Positions 36,892 through 46,785 of a stretch of 64,000 bases of DNA are shown piece by piece (position 1 is the stretch's first letter; the number at the start of each line of letters is the position of its first letter). The stretch is from Zygaena filipendulae (Eukaryota > Arthropoda > Insecta > Lepidoptera > Zygaenidae): the NCBI GenBank assembly GCA_907165275.2, contig OU015652.1, positions 945,001 to 1,009,000 of the forward strand, written 5' to 3'. A program made the translations under genes and the position numbers. The notes beneath the pieces were generated by a model. It was given only the letters and a program-made list of their open reading frames with translations. It searched no databases and was not told the origin of the DNA.

Positions 36892-37696
36892 AATCTCGTG
36901 AGATAGATTATATTCTAACGGTATTTACAATTTTACAGTGGCCTATACAATTTATTTTTAAACAAAAATTGTACTTATATAACCTAAATTGACTAATTAG
37001 TCGTCCGCTTAGTACAAGAAATAGTAACAACTAACAGTACACACTAAGTTTTATTTAACAGACAAACGGCATCGTAGTCATCCTAAGGCTTCTTATTTTA
37101 CTTTTTAAGTAGGCAAGATCCCAAAAAGAATAATGCCGAACGGATCCGCGGGAAAAAACTACACTTCGAAATTTCAATAAGGCAGTAGGAGGCATGTTCC
37201 ATTTGGGAACAATTTTCGTATAGTTAATTAAAACTACTTAGATTATTATTGCTCAAGGCCTAATAATGTTCTTGGTAACCTATCTGACACAAGTTTGCGG
37301 TGAAATCCTCTTAGCGTATTTGATTACCGCTTTGTGCCTTACTTGGTAGTTTGTGCCTACATTCCATCAATCGACAGTGGAAGGCTCTATCGAATTCATT
37401 ACGAAGCCCCGTCAAAATAGTACAGTAGAGCAGATTTCGATAAAGGAATTGATAATTCTGATTTAATTACTCTATAGTCTATACAATTAACCGAAAAGGA
37501 GGTACCCAGCCGCAAATCCTTTAGAATTATTATTATTGTTGAAGTAAATACGTTCGTATGGTTCTTGTTGAAGTTTCCTAATATACAACGTGTTATTGAA
37601 TTAACTGAAAACTAGAAAGTAGTTTGCTCAGAATCAACTAGCGAATCGATCGCACTATGTTTTAATATAGGTTATATATTTTCATTTTTATTAACC

Positions 37697-38623
37697 TGTG
37701 CACACCTTGCACATGAGCACAGAAATACTCACGAAAATACTTACATACTTCACAGCGGTTTACCTCCATGTACCTACCATTACCAAACCGTGTACGTAAC
37801 ATACCTTTACCGGGGAATTGGATTAAGGATCAGGAAGGTTGAAGGAGCAAGAGAGAAATAACATACACAGTGGAATCACCTTATTATCAAATCACAAGAA
37901 AGAAACAGGACACGGACAATTTGTTATGTTATTCTTTATTGCCTAGCTGACTCAATTCCAACGAATTCCAGACAGAGGAAAGTGCGAGGAGCAATCTTGA
38001 AAAAGACGACCTCGCTGGAGATTCGAAGGAACAGTCAAGCGACGTCACGTTCCTGGGTCACACTCACTGAAGTAACTACGCAAGCAAGATCAGGCAGTAC
38101 ATCAAAATGGAAAGAGTGGCTCTGAAAAGAGCCGTTTTTAATCGCCTGGATCTTGCGACGCTGTTGTACACCATCAAGCACCATGGAACTACTCGGTCGG
38201 AGACACCTGTACGGCACCACACGCACATCAACGATTCGCGGTCCGGCGCGAGACGCGCGGCCTTGCGCTCTCAACGATCGATGGCAACTGGCGCTTGAGA
38301 CGCGGCGGACTGAGCTCCTGCGCGCGCGCCGCCCGCGTCCTCCGCGCCGCGCACCCCGCGCATGCGCGGTGCGAGTGTGCGACGAGAGGAGACTATGAAA
38401 TTCTAGAAACTAGCATCTCGCTCGAATCTGTCCGCCATTTAATGTACGATTTCTCATTGGTTGTTTGGTTGTAAATATTTAATGTTGTGTTTTTGATTGG
38501 TTGTTAGTTTTAAGGTTTTCTGTATATATAGCGCTAAGTTTTTAACAATAAATCACTTCCAAAATTCCATTTCTACAGCAAATGTGAGTTTAATACCTAC
38601 CTGCTCGTAATACCTCCGCTACA
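37697..38623 (+). repeat. 5' LTR (927 bp)
   Basis: It starts tgtgcacaccttgcacatga and ends gtaatacctccgctaca. I saw no difference from the 3' LTR when reading both. It holds a TATA-like box (38523-38530) and AATAAA (38547-38552). A GC-rich patch lies at about 38298-38370. Small ORFs within it are not genes. Confidence 0.93.
38523..38530 (+). promoter_or_regulatory. LTR TATA-like box
   Basis: TATATATA lies 17 nt before AATAAA in the LTR. The same pair is at 45093-45100 and 45117-45122 in the 3' LTR. The start site is not determinable from sequence. Confidence 0.5.
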
Positions 38624-38624
38624 G

Positions 38625-38657
38625 TGGTGACCCCGACGTGATTTGAACACGCAACCT
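38625..38657 (+). promoter_or_regulatory. Primer-binding site, extended match to tRNA-Trp
   Basis: One base after the LTR the sequence reads tggtgaccccgacgtgat and continues ttgaacacgcaacct. The first 18 nt complement the tRNA-Trp 3' end with CCA. From my memory of eukaryotic tRNA-Trp, the next 15 nt also complement its T loop and the 5' strand of the T stem. A normal site covers about 18 nt. Confidence 0.8.
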
Positions 38658-41114
38658 ACGACGAAAACCAAGCTTACCGTCGACGCCACTGAAGTATCAA
38701 CAACCGCCGAGTCCATTCGCATCGTGAGCTCCGACCAACAATATCACGATATCTTGAAGCATTTTCCTGGCGTTCTCCGACCCATGTCTCTTAAGCAGCC
38801 AGCCAAACATGACGTCGCACATCACATCGAAACGACGGGTCCTCCGCTTTCGGCACGCGCCCGCCCTCTACCGCCCGACAAATACAACGCCGCAAAAGCC
38901 GAATTTGATCGGATGATGGAGATTGGCATTTGCAGACCTTCAAGCAGTCCATGGGCCAGCCCTCTACACGTCGTCACGAAAAAAGACGGCGGACTTCGCG
39001 TATGCGGCGACTACCGAAGATTAAACGCAGTGACGCAACCCGATCGCTATCCGATACCACGCATTCAAGATTTCACGTACCCACTCAACAACAAAAAAAT
39101 ATTTTCGAAACTTGATCTCAAGATGGCTTACTACTGGATTCCCATGGCGAGTAAAGAAGATGCACAGAAAACAGCCATAATCACTCCGTTCGGGCTATAC
39201 GAATTTACATGCATGACGTTCGGTCTACGCAACGCAAGTCAAACCTTTCAAAGATTCATGCATCAAGTTCTCCGAGGTATAGAAGACTGTTTCTGTTTCG
39301 TCGACGACATTCTCCTATTTTCTGAAGATGAAAACAACCATAAGAAGCTTCTCCATCAAGTCTTAGAACGTCTCGACAAACACGGCGTCACACTCAACGT
39401 CGACAAATGCCAGTTTGGAGTTGAAACTATAAACTTCCTAGGCTACGAAGTCTCCGCCAGCGGTATCAAACCTACGATAGATCGCATCGAAGCAATTTCC
39501 TCGTATCCGAAACCGAAGACAATCGTCGAACTACGACGCTTCCTAGGCATGCTTAATTTTTACCGAGATTGCCTACCTCATCAAGCCGATCATCAACACG
39601 AACTCAACAAGTTTCTTCACAACAAGAAAAAGAATGACAAAACGCCAATAGAATGGACACCGGAAGCGAACGAAGCTTTTGAAAAATGCCGCCAAAGCAT
39701 TACCGAAGCAACAACGCTAAGCTACCCCGTTCACGGTTGCAAACTCGCTATAATGACAGACGCCTCGGATCACAGTTTAGGCGCAGTACTACAACAAAAG
39801 GTTGAGAACAACTGGAAACCATTAGCATTCTTCTCGAAGTCAATGAGCCCTACGCAACGCCGCTACAGCGTGTACGATCGCGAATTATTAGCTATGTACA
39901 TGGCTGTAAAACACTTCAGAAGACTAATCGAAGGCTGCGAAGCAACTATACTCACCGATCACAAGCCTCTCTCTTTCGCACTCAGCAGACCCGCCAGTAG
40001 TAGCGACACACCGAGACGAGAACGGCAGCTACATTTCATATCTCAATTTTGTTCAAGTATCAAGTACATCAAAGGTGAAGAAAATCCAATCGCCGACGCA
40101 TTATCACGAATCGAAGACATCCAGAACCCAAATGTCATAGACTACAACCAACTTGCAATAGACCAAAGCAACGACGAAGACTTGAGAAATCTAAAGAAAC
40201 AACCCAACTTGAAATTCGCCGAAGTAACTCTTCCCGGACTCGACCGACCAATCACATGCGAGCTATCGACTACGTCACCCCGTCCGTATTTACCTAAAAC
40301 ATACCGCTATGCCGCATTCAAAGCGCAACACGGGCTATGTCACCCCGGGGCAAGAACCACACGGAAGCAGATAGCATCGAAATTTTTCTGGCCAGCTATG
40401 AACAAAGAAGTAGCAACATGGGCCAAAGCATGTATCGACTGTCAGCGCAGCAAGGTACATCGTCACGTCGTCACTCCTCTGGCAGAGTTTCCACCTTCTC
40501 AACGTTTCGAACACATACACATAGACGTCGTGGGACCGCTACGATTATCGCACGATTTCAAGTTTTGCGTCACCATAATAGACAGACGCACCAGATGGCC
40601 GGAAGCTGTTCCAGTTCAAGACATCACCGCAGAAAGCGTCGCAAAAGCCCTCTACGAGAACTGGACAGTGCGATTTGGCGTCCCGCTCAGAATTACGACA
40701 GACAGAGCACAAAATTTTGAGTCAGCACTATTCAACACACTACTGAAGAGATGGGGTATATCTAGAATCCGCACTACAAGTTATCACGCCCAGTCAAACG
40801 GAAAAGTAGAACGACTTCATCGTACAATGAAGGCAGCTCTCATGGCGCGCGGTGCAACCACAACATGGGTAGACGAGTTGCCCACCGTACTATTTGGTTT
40901 ACGCACCGCACTACGAGAAGATAATCTCAGCCCTGCACTGATGACCTACGGCGCAACACTACGAATACCGTCCGATTTTTTCGTACCTACACAGTCGAAA
41001 ATCGAAGATGCAGAATACGTGCAACGGCTAAGCCGAACAATGGCAACGTTAATACCCACAAATCGTGCCACAACGTCACGACCTACGTTCGTACACAAGA
41101 ACCTAGCTACGTGT
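38658..41114 (+). CDS. Retrotransposon pol, N-terminal part: reverse transcriptase, RNase H, integrase
   Basis: The frame is open from within the primer-binding site. No gag or protease precedes it and the first in-frame ATG is at 38784, so the original start is lost. Counting residues from 38643: reverse transcriptase spans about 92-280, with LDL at 157-159 and F-V-D-D at 219-222 (Tyr is commoner in first position). RNase H follows, with acidic residues D373, E414 and D439. The integrase zinc motif is H563, H567, C597, C600. The integrase core triad D628, D687, E723 has 35 residues between the last two. No stops or frameshifts were seen. It ends inside the integrase C-terminal region at the LINE insertion (codon 824) and continues at 43912. 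Transposition of this copy would need gag supplied from elsewhere. Confidence 0.88.
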
Positions 41115-41187
41115 GGCCATCAGGGACGACGCCGACCCCATCCAGGTCATCCTGAGCGGGATGTCCCGCATCCTGCAGCAGGTGTGA
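41115..41187 (+). pseudogene. LINE ORF1 (gag-like), last ~23 codons only
   Basis: The frame starting at 41116 reads AIRDDADPIQVILSGMSRIL and stops at TGA 41185-41187. This is 12 nt before the ORF2 ATG, the close spacing usual between ORF1 and ORF2. The rest of ORF1, including any zinc knuckles, was lost by 5' truncation. Confidence 0.6.
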
Positions 41188-41198
41188 CCTCGCTCAGG

Positions 41199-43703
41199 AT
41201 GATCTACTGGAACGCCAACGGTCTTCGGGGCAAAACATCCGTCCTGAAGACCGTTCTGCGCGACCAGCAGATCGACGTGGCGTTGGTCTGCGAGACTCTT
41301 CTAAGGCCGACGACTAACCTAACAGTCGCCGGCTACCATGTTTATCGCCAGGACGAAATCAGCCCTCAGGGTCAGGCCTATAGAGGGCTGGTAGTGCTAG
41401 TCAAGCGAGGAGTCGTCCACCAACGAGTTCCCGCCGTGCAGCTCTCGGCGCTCAGCGCCCTGGGCGTCGAGCTGTGCGTCGCCGGCAACCCAACGCGGCT
41501 TTACGCTGCGTACAAGCCGCCGCAGCTGAGATTCCAGCCGGGTGATATCCACACCCTGCTGGAATCCAACATCCCCACTGCCGTTGCCGGTGACTTCAAT
41601 TGCAAGCACACGGCGTGGAACTCGACCCATGACTGCCCGAACGGCAGACGACTCCTCCGCGACGCCGAGGCCCACGGCTACGAGGTCGAAGGGCCGGAAA
41701 CTCCTACGCATTATCCGGCCCAGACGTCGCATCAACCTGACGTCATCGACCTCATAGCCCACCGTGGGCTCCTCTGCCGGCCCTCTATAGAGGCCCTGCC
41801 CGAGGACATGGGCTCCGACCATGTCCCGGTCCTGGTCGTCCTGGCGAACATGCCACAAAGAGTCTCGCCACCAACGCCGCGCCGATCGATAGACTGGAGA
41901 AGTTTCTCCGGCTCGATGGCGACGAGCACCCCCTCGAGGCGGTGGCAGCAATGTCGCTGCCCCCGGATGAAGACGGAGCTCAACGCCCTCACGGACCGGA
42001 TCAAGGATGCCCTGAGGGAGCAAGAAGCCGACGCATGGGAGAGGCGCATTGAGGCGGCAAGCGAGGACTGGACCAGTGTCCATCGCCTCTGCCGCCAACT
42101 CTCTGGCGCCCGGCCCCCGATCAGACCGCTCAAAGCGGACGACGGTACGCTGAGGTATCGAGCGGAAGACCGCGCGAGGATCCTCGCCGACCACCTCGAA
42201 CGCCAGTTCCGCCCAAATCCCACTGACGATGTGGAGCACGTCGCAGCAGTGGCTGCCCAGCTTCGGGAGTATTTCGCAGCGCCGATGGCGCCGGAGGAGG
42301 ACCCAATCGTGTTCTCCCCTGGCGAGGTGCAGCGGATGACCCGAAAACTGAAGCCGCGTAAGGCCCCGGGCGCAGACGGTATCACTAATGCAGCGCTGCG
42401 TCACCTGCCGTTTCGCTCCATAGCGGCGGTGACGCGCCTGTATAACGGTATCCTGCGCACGGGGCACTATCCCACCGTGTGGAAAACCGGCAGGGTCATC
42501 ATGCTGCCCAAACCGGGGAAGAATGTCACTCTCCCCGGCAGCTATCGGCCTATCACGCTGCTGCCTACGCTCTCGAAGCTGTTCGAGCTGCTACTGCTGC
42601 GACGTATGTCTCCGCACATCACTCCCAGGAAGGAGCAGTTTGGGTTCCGGGCGGAACACTCCACCACCCTCCAGTTGTCGAGGGTGATTCAGCACATGAC
42701 GGTGGCCCTCAACAAGAGGACAACCACCGTCGCTGTTCTCCTCGACATGGAGAAGGCGTTCGATAGGGTCTGGCATGAGGGTCTTCTGCTGAAGCTATCG
42801 TCGTCCGCGCTTCCCCGGCGTATAGTCCGGGTGGTGGCGTCCTTCCTATCTGACCGTCGCTTCTGTGTGGCGGTCGAGGACGTCACCTCGACTGAGCGTC
42901 CGATCGGGGCCGGCGTGCCGCAGGGCAGCTGCCTCTCCCCGGCCTGTTATTCCCGATACACCGACGACATCCCAGTGGGGGATGGGGTCGAGTTGGCTCT
43001 GTACGCCGATGACGCGGCGTACTACACCTCATCCATGAGCTCTGCGTTCGCCGCGAAACGGCTGCAGCGCACGCTCGACCTCCTCCCGGACTGGCTCTCC
43101 AAGTGGAGACTGTCGGTCAATGTCGGGAAGACACAGGCCATATGCGTCGGCAATCTTAAACGCCCACCGCCACCTCTCCGCCTCTACGGGCAGGACATTG
43201 CGTGGTCCCCTCAGGTAAAGTACCTGGGGGTCACGCTGGATCGTCGGCTCACGTTGAGGCCTCACGTGAGAAACGTCATCGCGAGCGCCCGCGCCGCGCG
43301 GTGTCAGCTGCGCGGCGTGCTCGACTCTCGGCTCCCTCTGAGGGTAAAAGTCGGGGTCTACAAGACCTATATTAGGCCCCGACTCACCTACGCCGCTCCG
43401 GCATGGTACGCACTGCCATGTGCGTCCCTGCGCGCGAGCCTGCAATCGCAGCAAGCCATGGCACTGCGTGCCGCTGCCGGAGCTCCGCGCTACGTGCGGA
43501 ACTCCGTTATCCAGAGGGACCTGAGAGTCGAGCCGCTGGACGAGTTCATCCAACGGCTCACCTCTCGGATGTTCGAGCGGGCGGATGCGTCGGACCACGA
43601 GCACATCCGTGGTCTGGCCCCCCTCCACGCCCGTCCACCCGAGGGGAAGCGATATCCGCGCGAGCTTATCGCTCGCGATGACGAGCCAACGCTGCCCACC
43701 TAG
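41199..43703 (+). CDS. LINE ORF2: AP endonuclease and reverse transcriptase (Jockey clade)
   Basis: The 834-residue frame starts at ATG 41199. Residues 1 to about 215 form an apurinic-type endonuclease: WNANG at 4-8, E32 in CETLL, GDFNCKH at 131-137, and SDH at 206-208. Reverse transcriptase follows: GADGIT about 391-396, LDMEKAFDRVWH about 515-526, GVPQGSCLSP 572-581, and YADD 602-605. The C-terminus has no zinc knuckle, which favours Jockey over R1. The linker (about 232-252) is shorter than usual and its composition changes abruptly, hinting at a small internal deletion or a compensated frameshift. All catalytic motifs are present. The frame is continuous with the upstream gypsy pol, giving one 1,686-codon ORF from 38643. 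The large antisense ORFs here are shadows of the GC-rich strand. Confidence 0.9.
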   Translation: MIYWNANGLRGKTSVLKTVLRDQQIDVALVCETLLRPTTNLTVAGYHVYRQDEISPQGQAYRGLVVLVKRGVVHQRVPAVQLSALSALGVELCVAGNPTRLYAAYKPPQLRFQPGDIHTLLESNIPTAVAGDFNCKHTAWNSTHDCPNGRRLLRDAEAHGYEVEGPETPTHYPAQTSHQPDVIDLIAHRGLLCRPSIEALPEDMGSDHVPVLVVLANMPQRVSPPTPRRSIDWRSFSGSMATSTPSRRWQQCRCPRMKTELNALTDRIKDALREQEADAWERRIEAASEDWTSVHRLCRQLSGARPPIRPLKADDGTLRYRAEDRARILADHLERQFRPNPTDDVEHVAAVAAQLREYFAAPMAPEEDPIVFSPGEVQRMTRKLKPRKAPGADGITNAALRHLPFRSIAAVTRLYNGILRTGHYPTVWKTGRVIMLPKPGKNVTLPGSYRPITLLPTLSKLFELLLLRRMSPHITPRKEQFGFRAEHSTTLQLSRVIQHMTVALNKRTTTVAVLLDMEKAFDRVWHEGLLLKLSSSALPRRIVRVVASFLSDRRFCVAVEDVTSTERPIGAGVPQGSCLSPACYSRYTDDIPVGDGVELALYADDAAYYTSSMSSAFAAKRLQRTLDLLPDWLSKWRLSVNVGKTQAICVGNLKRPPPPLRLYGQDIAWSPQVKYLGVTLDRRLTLRPHVRNVIASARAARCQLRGVLDSRLPLRVKVGVYKTYIRPRLTYAAPAWYALPCASLRASLQSQQAMALRAAAGAPRYVRNSVIQRDLRVEPLDEFIQRLTSRMFERADASDHEHIRGLAPLHARPPEGKRYPRELIARDDEPTLPT

Positions 43704-43900
43704 CTTGGCTGACGGGGCCTGGACGCCGCCCTGACGGGCGGCGTCGGCCCCGCCCCGACGATCCACGCGGTCTTTAGACCGCCCCCCAGTTCCTGTCCGT
43801 AGTGGCGGACAGCGTGGGATCGCCCACTGCAGGGGGCTCTGCCCCGAAGCAGTCACCTCTGCCGCCTCCCCTTCGGGGAGGCAGCAAGAGAAGGCCTGGA
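43704..43900 (+). other. LINE 3' UTR with terminal hairpin
   Basis: It is GC-rich with two stem-forming stretches (gccgccctgacgggcggc; gggggctctgcccc). It ends with a perfect 8-bp stem at 43864-43882 (gcctcccc / ggggaggc, loop ttc). The last bases are aaggcctgga, with no poly-A. Confidence 0.75.
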
Positions 43901-43911
43901 TAGCTACGTGT

Positions 43912-44256
43912 ACACACGTTTTCGTTCGAAACGACGCGGTCAGACCGCCATTGACTCCGCCATATGACGGACCCTATCAAGTTCTACAACGTCACGAGAA
44001 GTATTTCAAGATACAGTTACCACTACGCACAACCGTGATATCACTGGATAGACTCAAGCCTGCCTACCTACTTAACGAAGAAGACGTAAGCACGAGCGAC
44101 ACTGACGTCACGTCGGAACGCAAGAGATCGAGTTCACCGAACCGTGATCCAGTCGAAACACGTGAAACAAGGAATTCGACTCCAGCTGTCTTACCTACGT
44201 CACCTTACATCACCCGGAGCGGACGAGTCGTGAAGAAAACCGTACGCTTTGCTTGA
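43912..44256 (+). pseudogene. Retrotransposon pol, C-terminal part (integrase tail)
   Basis: 114 codons plus TGA continue the same frame that is broken at 41114. The segment has the Gly-Pro-Tyr type module (PYDGPYQVL) near its start. It ends with the PYITRSGRVVKKTVRF tail common in gypsy integrases, just before the polypurine tract. It can no longer be translated with the front part because LINE ORF2 ends in its own stop. Confidence 0.85.
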
Positions 44257-44263
44257 AGGGGGA
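44255..44263 (+). promoter_or_regulatory. Polypurine tract
   Basis: The purine run gaaggggga lies three bases before the 3' LTR and overlaps the pol stop codon. It is the expected plus-strand primer site. Confidence 0.8.
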
Positions 44264-44266
44264 TAC

Positions 44267-45193
44267 TGTGCACACCTTGCACATGAGCACAGAAATACTC
44301 ACGAAAATACTTACATACTTCACAGCGGTTTACCTCCATGTACCTACCATTACCAAACCGTGTACGTAACATACCTTTACCGGGGAATTGGATTAAGGAT
44401 CAGGAAGGTTGAAGGAGCAAGAGAGAAATAACATACACAGTGGAATCACCTTATTATCAAATCACAAGAAAGAAACAGGACACGGACAATTTGTTATGTT
44501 ATTCTTTATTGCCTAGCTGACTCAATTCCAACGAATTCCAGACAGAGGAAAGTGCGAGGAGCAATCTTGAAAAAGACGACCTCGCTGGAGATTCGAAGGA
44601 ACAGTCAAGCGACGTCACGTTCCTGGGTCACACTCACTGAAGTAACTACGCAAGCAAGATCAGGCAGTACATCAAAATGGAAAGAGTGGCTCTGAAAAGA
44701 GCCGTTTTTAATCGCCTGGATCTTGCGACGCTGTTGTACACCATCAAGCACCATGGAACTACTCGGTCGGAGACACCTGTACGGCACCACACGCACATCA
44801 ACGATTCGCGGTCCGGCGCGAGACGCGCGGCCTTGCGCTCTCAACGATCGATGGCAACTGGCGCTTGAGACGCGGCGGACTGAGCTCCTGCGCGCGCGCC
44901 GCCCGCGTCCTCCGCGCCGCGCACCCCGCGCATGCGCGGTGCGAGTGTGCGACGAGAGGAGACTATGAAATTCTAGAAACTAGCATCTCGCTCGAATCTG
45001 TCCGCCATTTAATGTACGATTTCTCATTGGTTGTTTGGTTGTAAATATTTAATGTTGTGTTTTTGATTGGTTGTTAGTTTTAAGGTTTTCTGTATATATA
45101 GCGCTAAGTTTTTAACAATAAATCACTTCCAAAATTCCATTTCTACAGCAAATGTGAGTTTAATACCTACCTGCTCGTAATACCTCCGCTACA
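44267..45193 (+). repeat. 3' LTR (927 bp)
   Basis: It is offset from the 5' LTR by exactly 6,570 nt and reads the same throughout. It is followed by the AACC target duplication. Its AATAAA (45117-45122) is in the sense orientation of the host gene. Confidence 0.93.
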
Positions 45194-46177
45194 AACCCAT
45201 GTCTAAATATTTATAATACAATATTTGTCGCGTACGCCGCCCGCAGCAAAAAAATTCGAACCGATAGGCGCGGGCGTAGCGCTTGGAATTTCGCAGATAG
45301 GCCACCTCCAAACTAATGTTGAATAACTTTTAAAGTATAAATTTTTTCGACATAATATATATTTTAATCATATTATTGTTTATTTTTTTAAATGGGGTGT
45401 ATCAGGTTTTCAGTTAATTCATTAACACGTTGTATTTTCATAAAATCTGCAAATAGTGATGAGTGATGAGTAGTAGATTTGTAGATATTTACTAGGCAAC
45501 TAGTCCTAACCCCATATAATGATCTCAATTTAAATACAGGTAAATAGCTGACAGTTTTTCTATGAAATAATTGATAAAGGTGATATTATTATCGATGTTT
45601 GAAATGGTATTTCTCGAAATCATTAGACTTCTGTTGATTGGAATCTCAAATGCTCAAGCTAACGATGTGTTTTCCATGAAATCACAAAATTGAAGCGGGT
45701 AAAACTGCGGGAAAGAGCTCGTAATTAATGTGTACATTATTTATAAGCATACGTATAGAATATAGATTATGTAAACATGCGAAGAACTACGCAGTTAAAT
45801 TTTCAGTTGGGTTTCAGAATTCCACTTCATCTATAAGTACTTGATGAAGCCAAGCTCAGACCCAAGTCGTTTCATTTGAATATACACTCTTTTATTATTA
45901 AAAATCAGATTAAAATAACACATGAAACTTCTCTTTTAAAAGTAAATGCTCTTTACTCTTTATTAAATGAACAAGCTTCATTCTAGGCTATTGTGTTTGA
46001 GATCACTGTTTGACTCATATGATATGAGAGTTAAAGTAAGCGGAACGCTTTATGACCTAGCGGTTTGTATTAAAGACTAACCGCTTTAATAAAAAAACTG
46101 ATTATATTTACCAATTTTAACATTCAAATAAAATTTATTGTTCAAATTATTCACCAAAACTCCAAAATTATATCACA

Positions 46178-46368
46178 CTAGCTGTTCCCCTGCGGTTTTA
46201 CCCGTGATAATTTCGGAGTTTCCGCTACAATTCCAGGAAAAAGTACTCCATGACAATCAGGAACACTGTAGCAATCTATTGGTAAAAGAATTTTCAAAAT
46301 TGATCCAATAGATCCAGAGATTATACCCCCCTACAATAGATCACACACTACATAATATTAGTAGGTAG
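46178..46368 (-). mobile_element. Helitron-like element (subfamily G)
   Basis: CTAG is at 46178-46181. It shares gaattttcaaaattgatcca with 20580-20794. The 5' end is ragged near cataatattagtaggta. Confidence 0.62.
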
Positions 46369-46533
46369 GTACTCAGACGAAATAGACTTTTTATTTCATC
46401 TGAGGGTTGGTATTAGTAGGTATATTAATAAAAGTACAATGTTACGAACATAAAATGTAGTCATGTAGTTTTACTTTGCTAAAACAAGTATTAGCTGTAC
46501 CTACTTTGGAATCTTGTTAACTAAGATTTAACT

Positions 46534-46599
46534 AAGATATTATACAAAAAAGCAAAGCATTCTGTCAAAGTAATCTTTTGCTTTTTTGTATAATATCTT
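46534..46599. repeat. Perfect 23-bp inverted repeat, 20-nt loop
   Basis: The arm at 46534-46556 (aagatattatacaaaaaagc...) is exactly complementary to 46577-46599. It is AT-rich and lies 610 bp upstream of host exon B. It could be a recent foldback transposon end or a transcribed hairpin. Confidence 0.8.
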
Positions 46600-46785
46600 T
46601 CTGTTTCCAGGAGTCGCTACAACTTTATCAATAGTTGTTTAGAATTCATGGATGTTATCATTCAGTGCATTTCACAACACTTTGTTTCCATAAATAAAAG
46701 TTTCATCTCCTAATATTTCGTTCTACCGTGACACCACAAATGAATTTCACAGGAGCGCTTTTATATAATAATAGCTCAAATATAG

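Larger units (their letters stand above)
41104..43911 (+). mobile_element. 5'-truncated Jockey-type LINE inserted in pol
   Basis: The inserted DNA is 41115-43900 (2,786 bp). The 11-bp target duplication TAGCTACGTGT is at 41104-41114 and 43901-43911. It keeps the last codons of ORF1, all of ORF2 and a GC-rich 3' UTR. It is much richer in GC than its surroundings. The 3' end lacks a poly-A tail, which is odd for this clade. Confidence 0.9.
37697..45193 (+). mobile_element. Ty3/gypsy LTR retrotransposon (CsRn1/Kabuki-like), gag-less, split by a LINE
   Basis: The complete boundaries are TGTG...TACA with 927-bp LTRs and a 4-bp target duplication AACC (37693-37696, 45194-45197). The primer-binding site matches tRNA-Trp, a hallmark of the CsRn1 clade to my knowledge. 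The internal order is primer-binding site, reverse transcriptase, RNase H, integrase, polypurine tract. Gag and protease are absent. A Jockey-type LINE lies at 41115-43900. The element is in the same orientation as the host exons. Confidence 0.9.
37583..45435. mobile_element. Older ~352-bp inverted-repeat element, split by the gypsy insertion
   Basis: The 31-bp arm at 37583-37613 (starts atacaacgtgttattgaatt) matches the reverse of 45405-45435 at 29 of 31 positions. With the 7.5-kb retroelement and its target duplication removed, the arms lie ~290 bp apart. No coding capacity was seen in the remaining ~290 bp. Confidence 0.55.

Noticed and set aside
38107..38398. ORFs of 63-81 codons in the LTRs (both copies)
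   Set aside because: They are by-products of a GC-rich LTR segment with no motif and no known LTR-encoded product in this clade.
38643..38660. TTG at 38643 as the start of the 1,686-codon protein
   Set aside because: It lies inside the primer-binding site and is not a normal eukaryotic start; the first in-frame ATG is 38784.
41397..42467. 356-codon minus-strand ORF, and similar antisense ORFs at 41732-42385 and 43029-43856
   Set aside because: They are shadows of the GC-rich LINE ORF2; none shows a recognisable motif.
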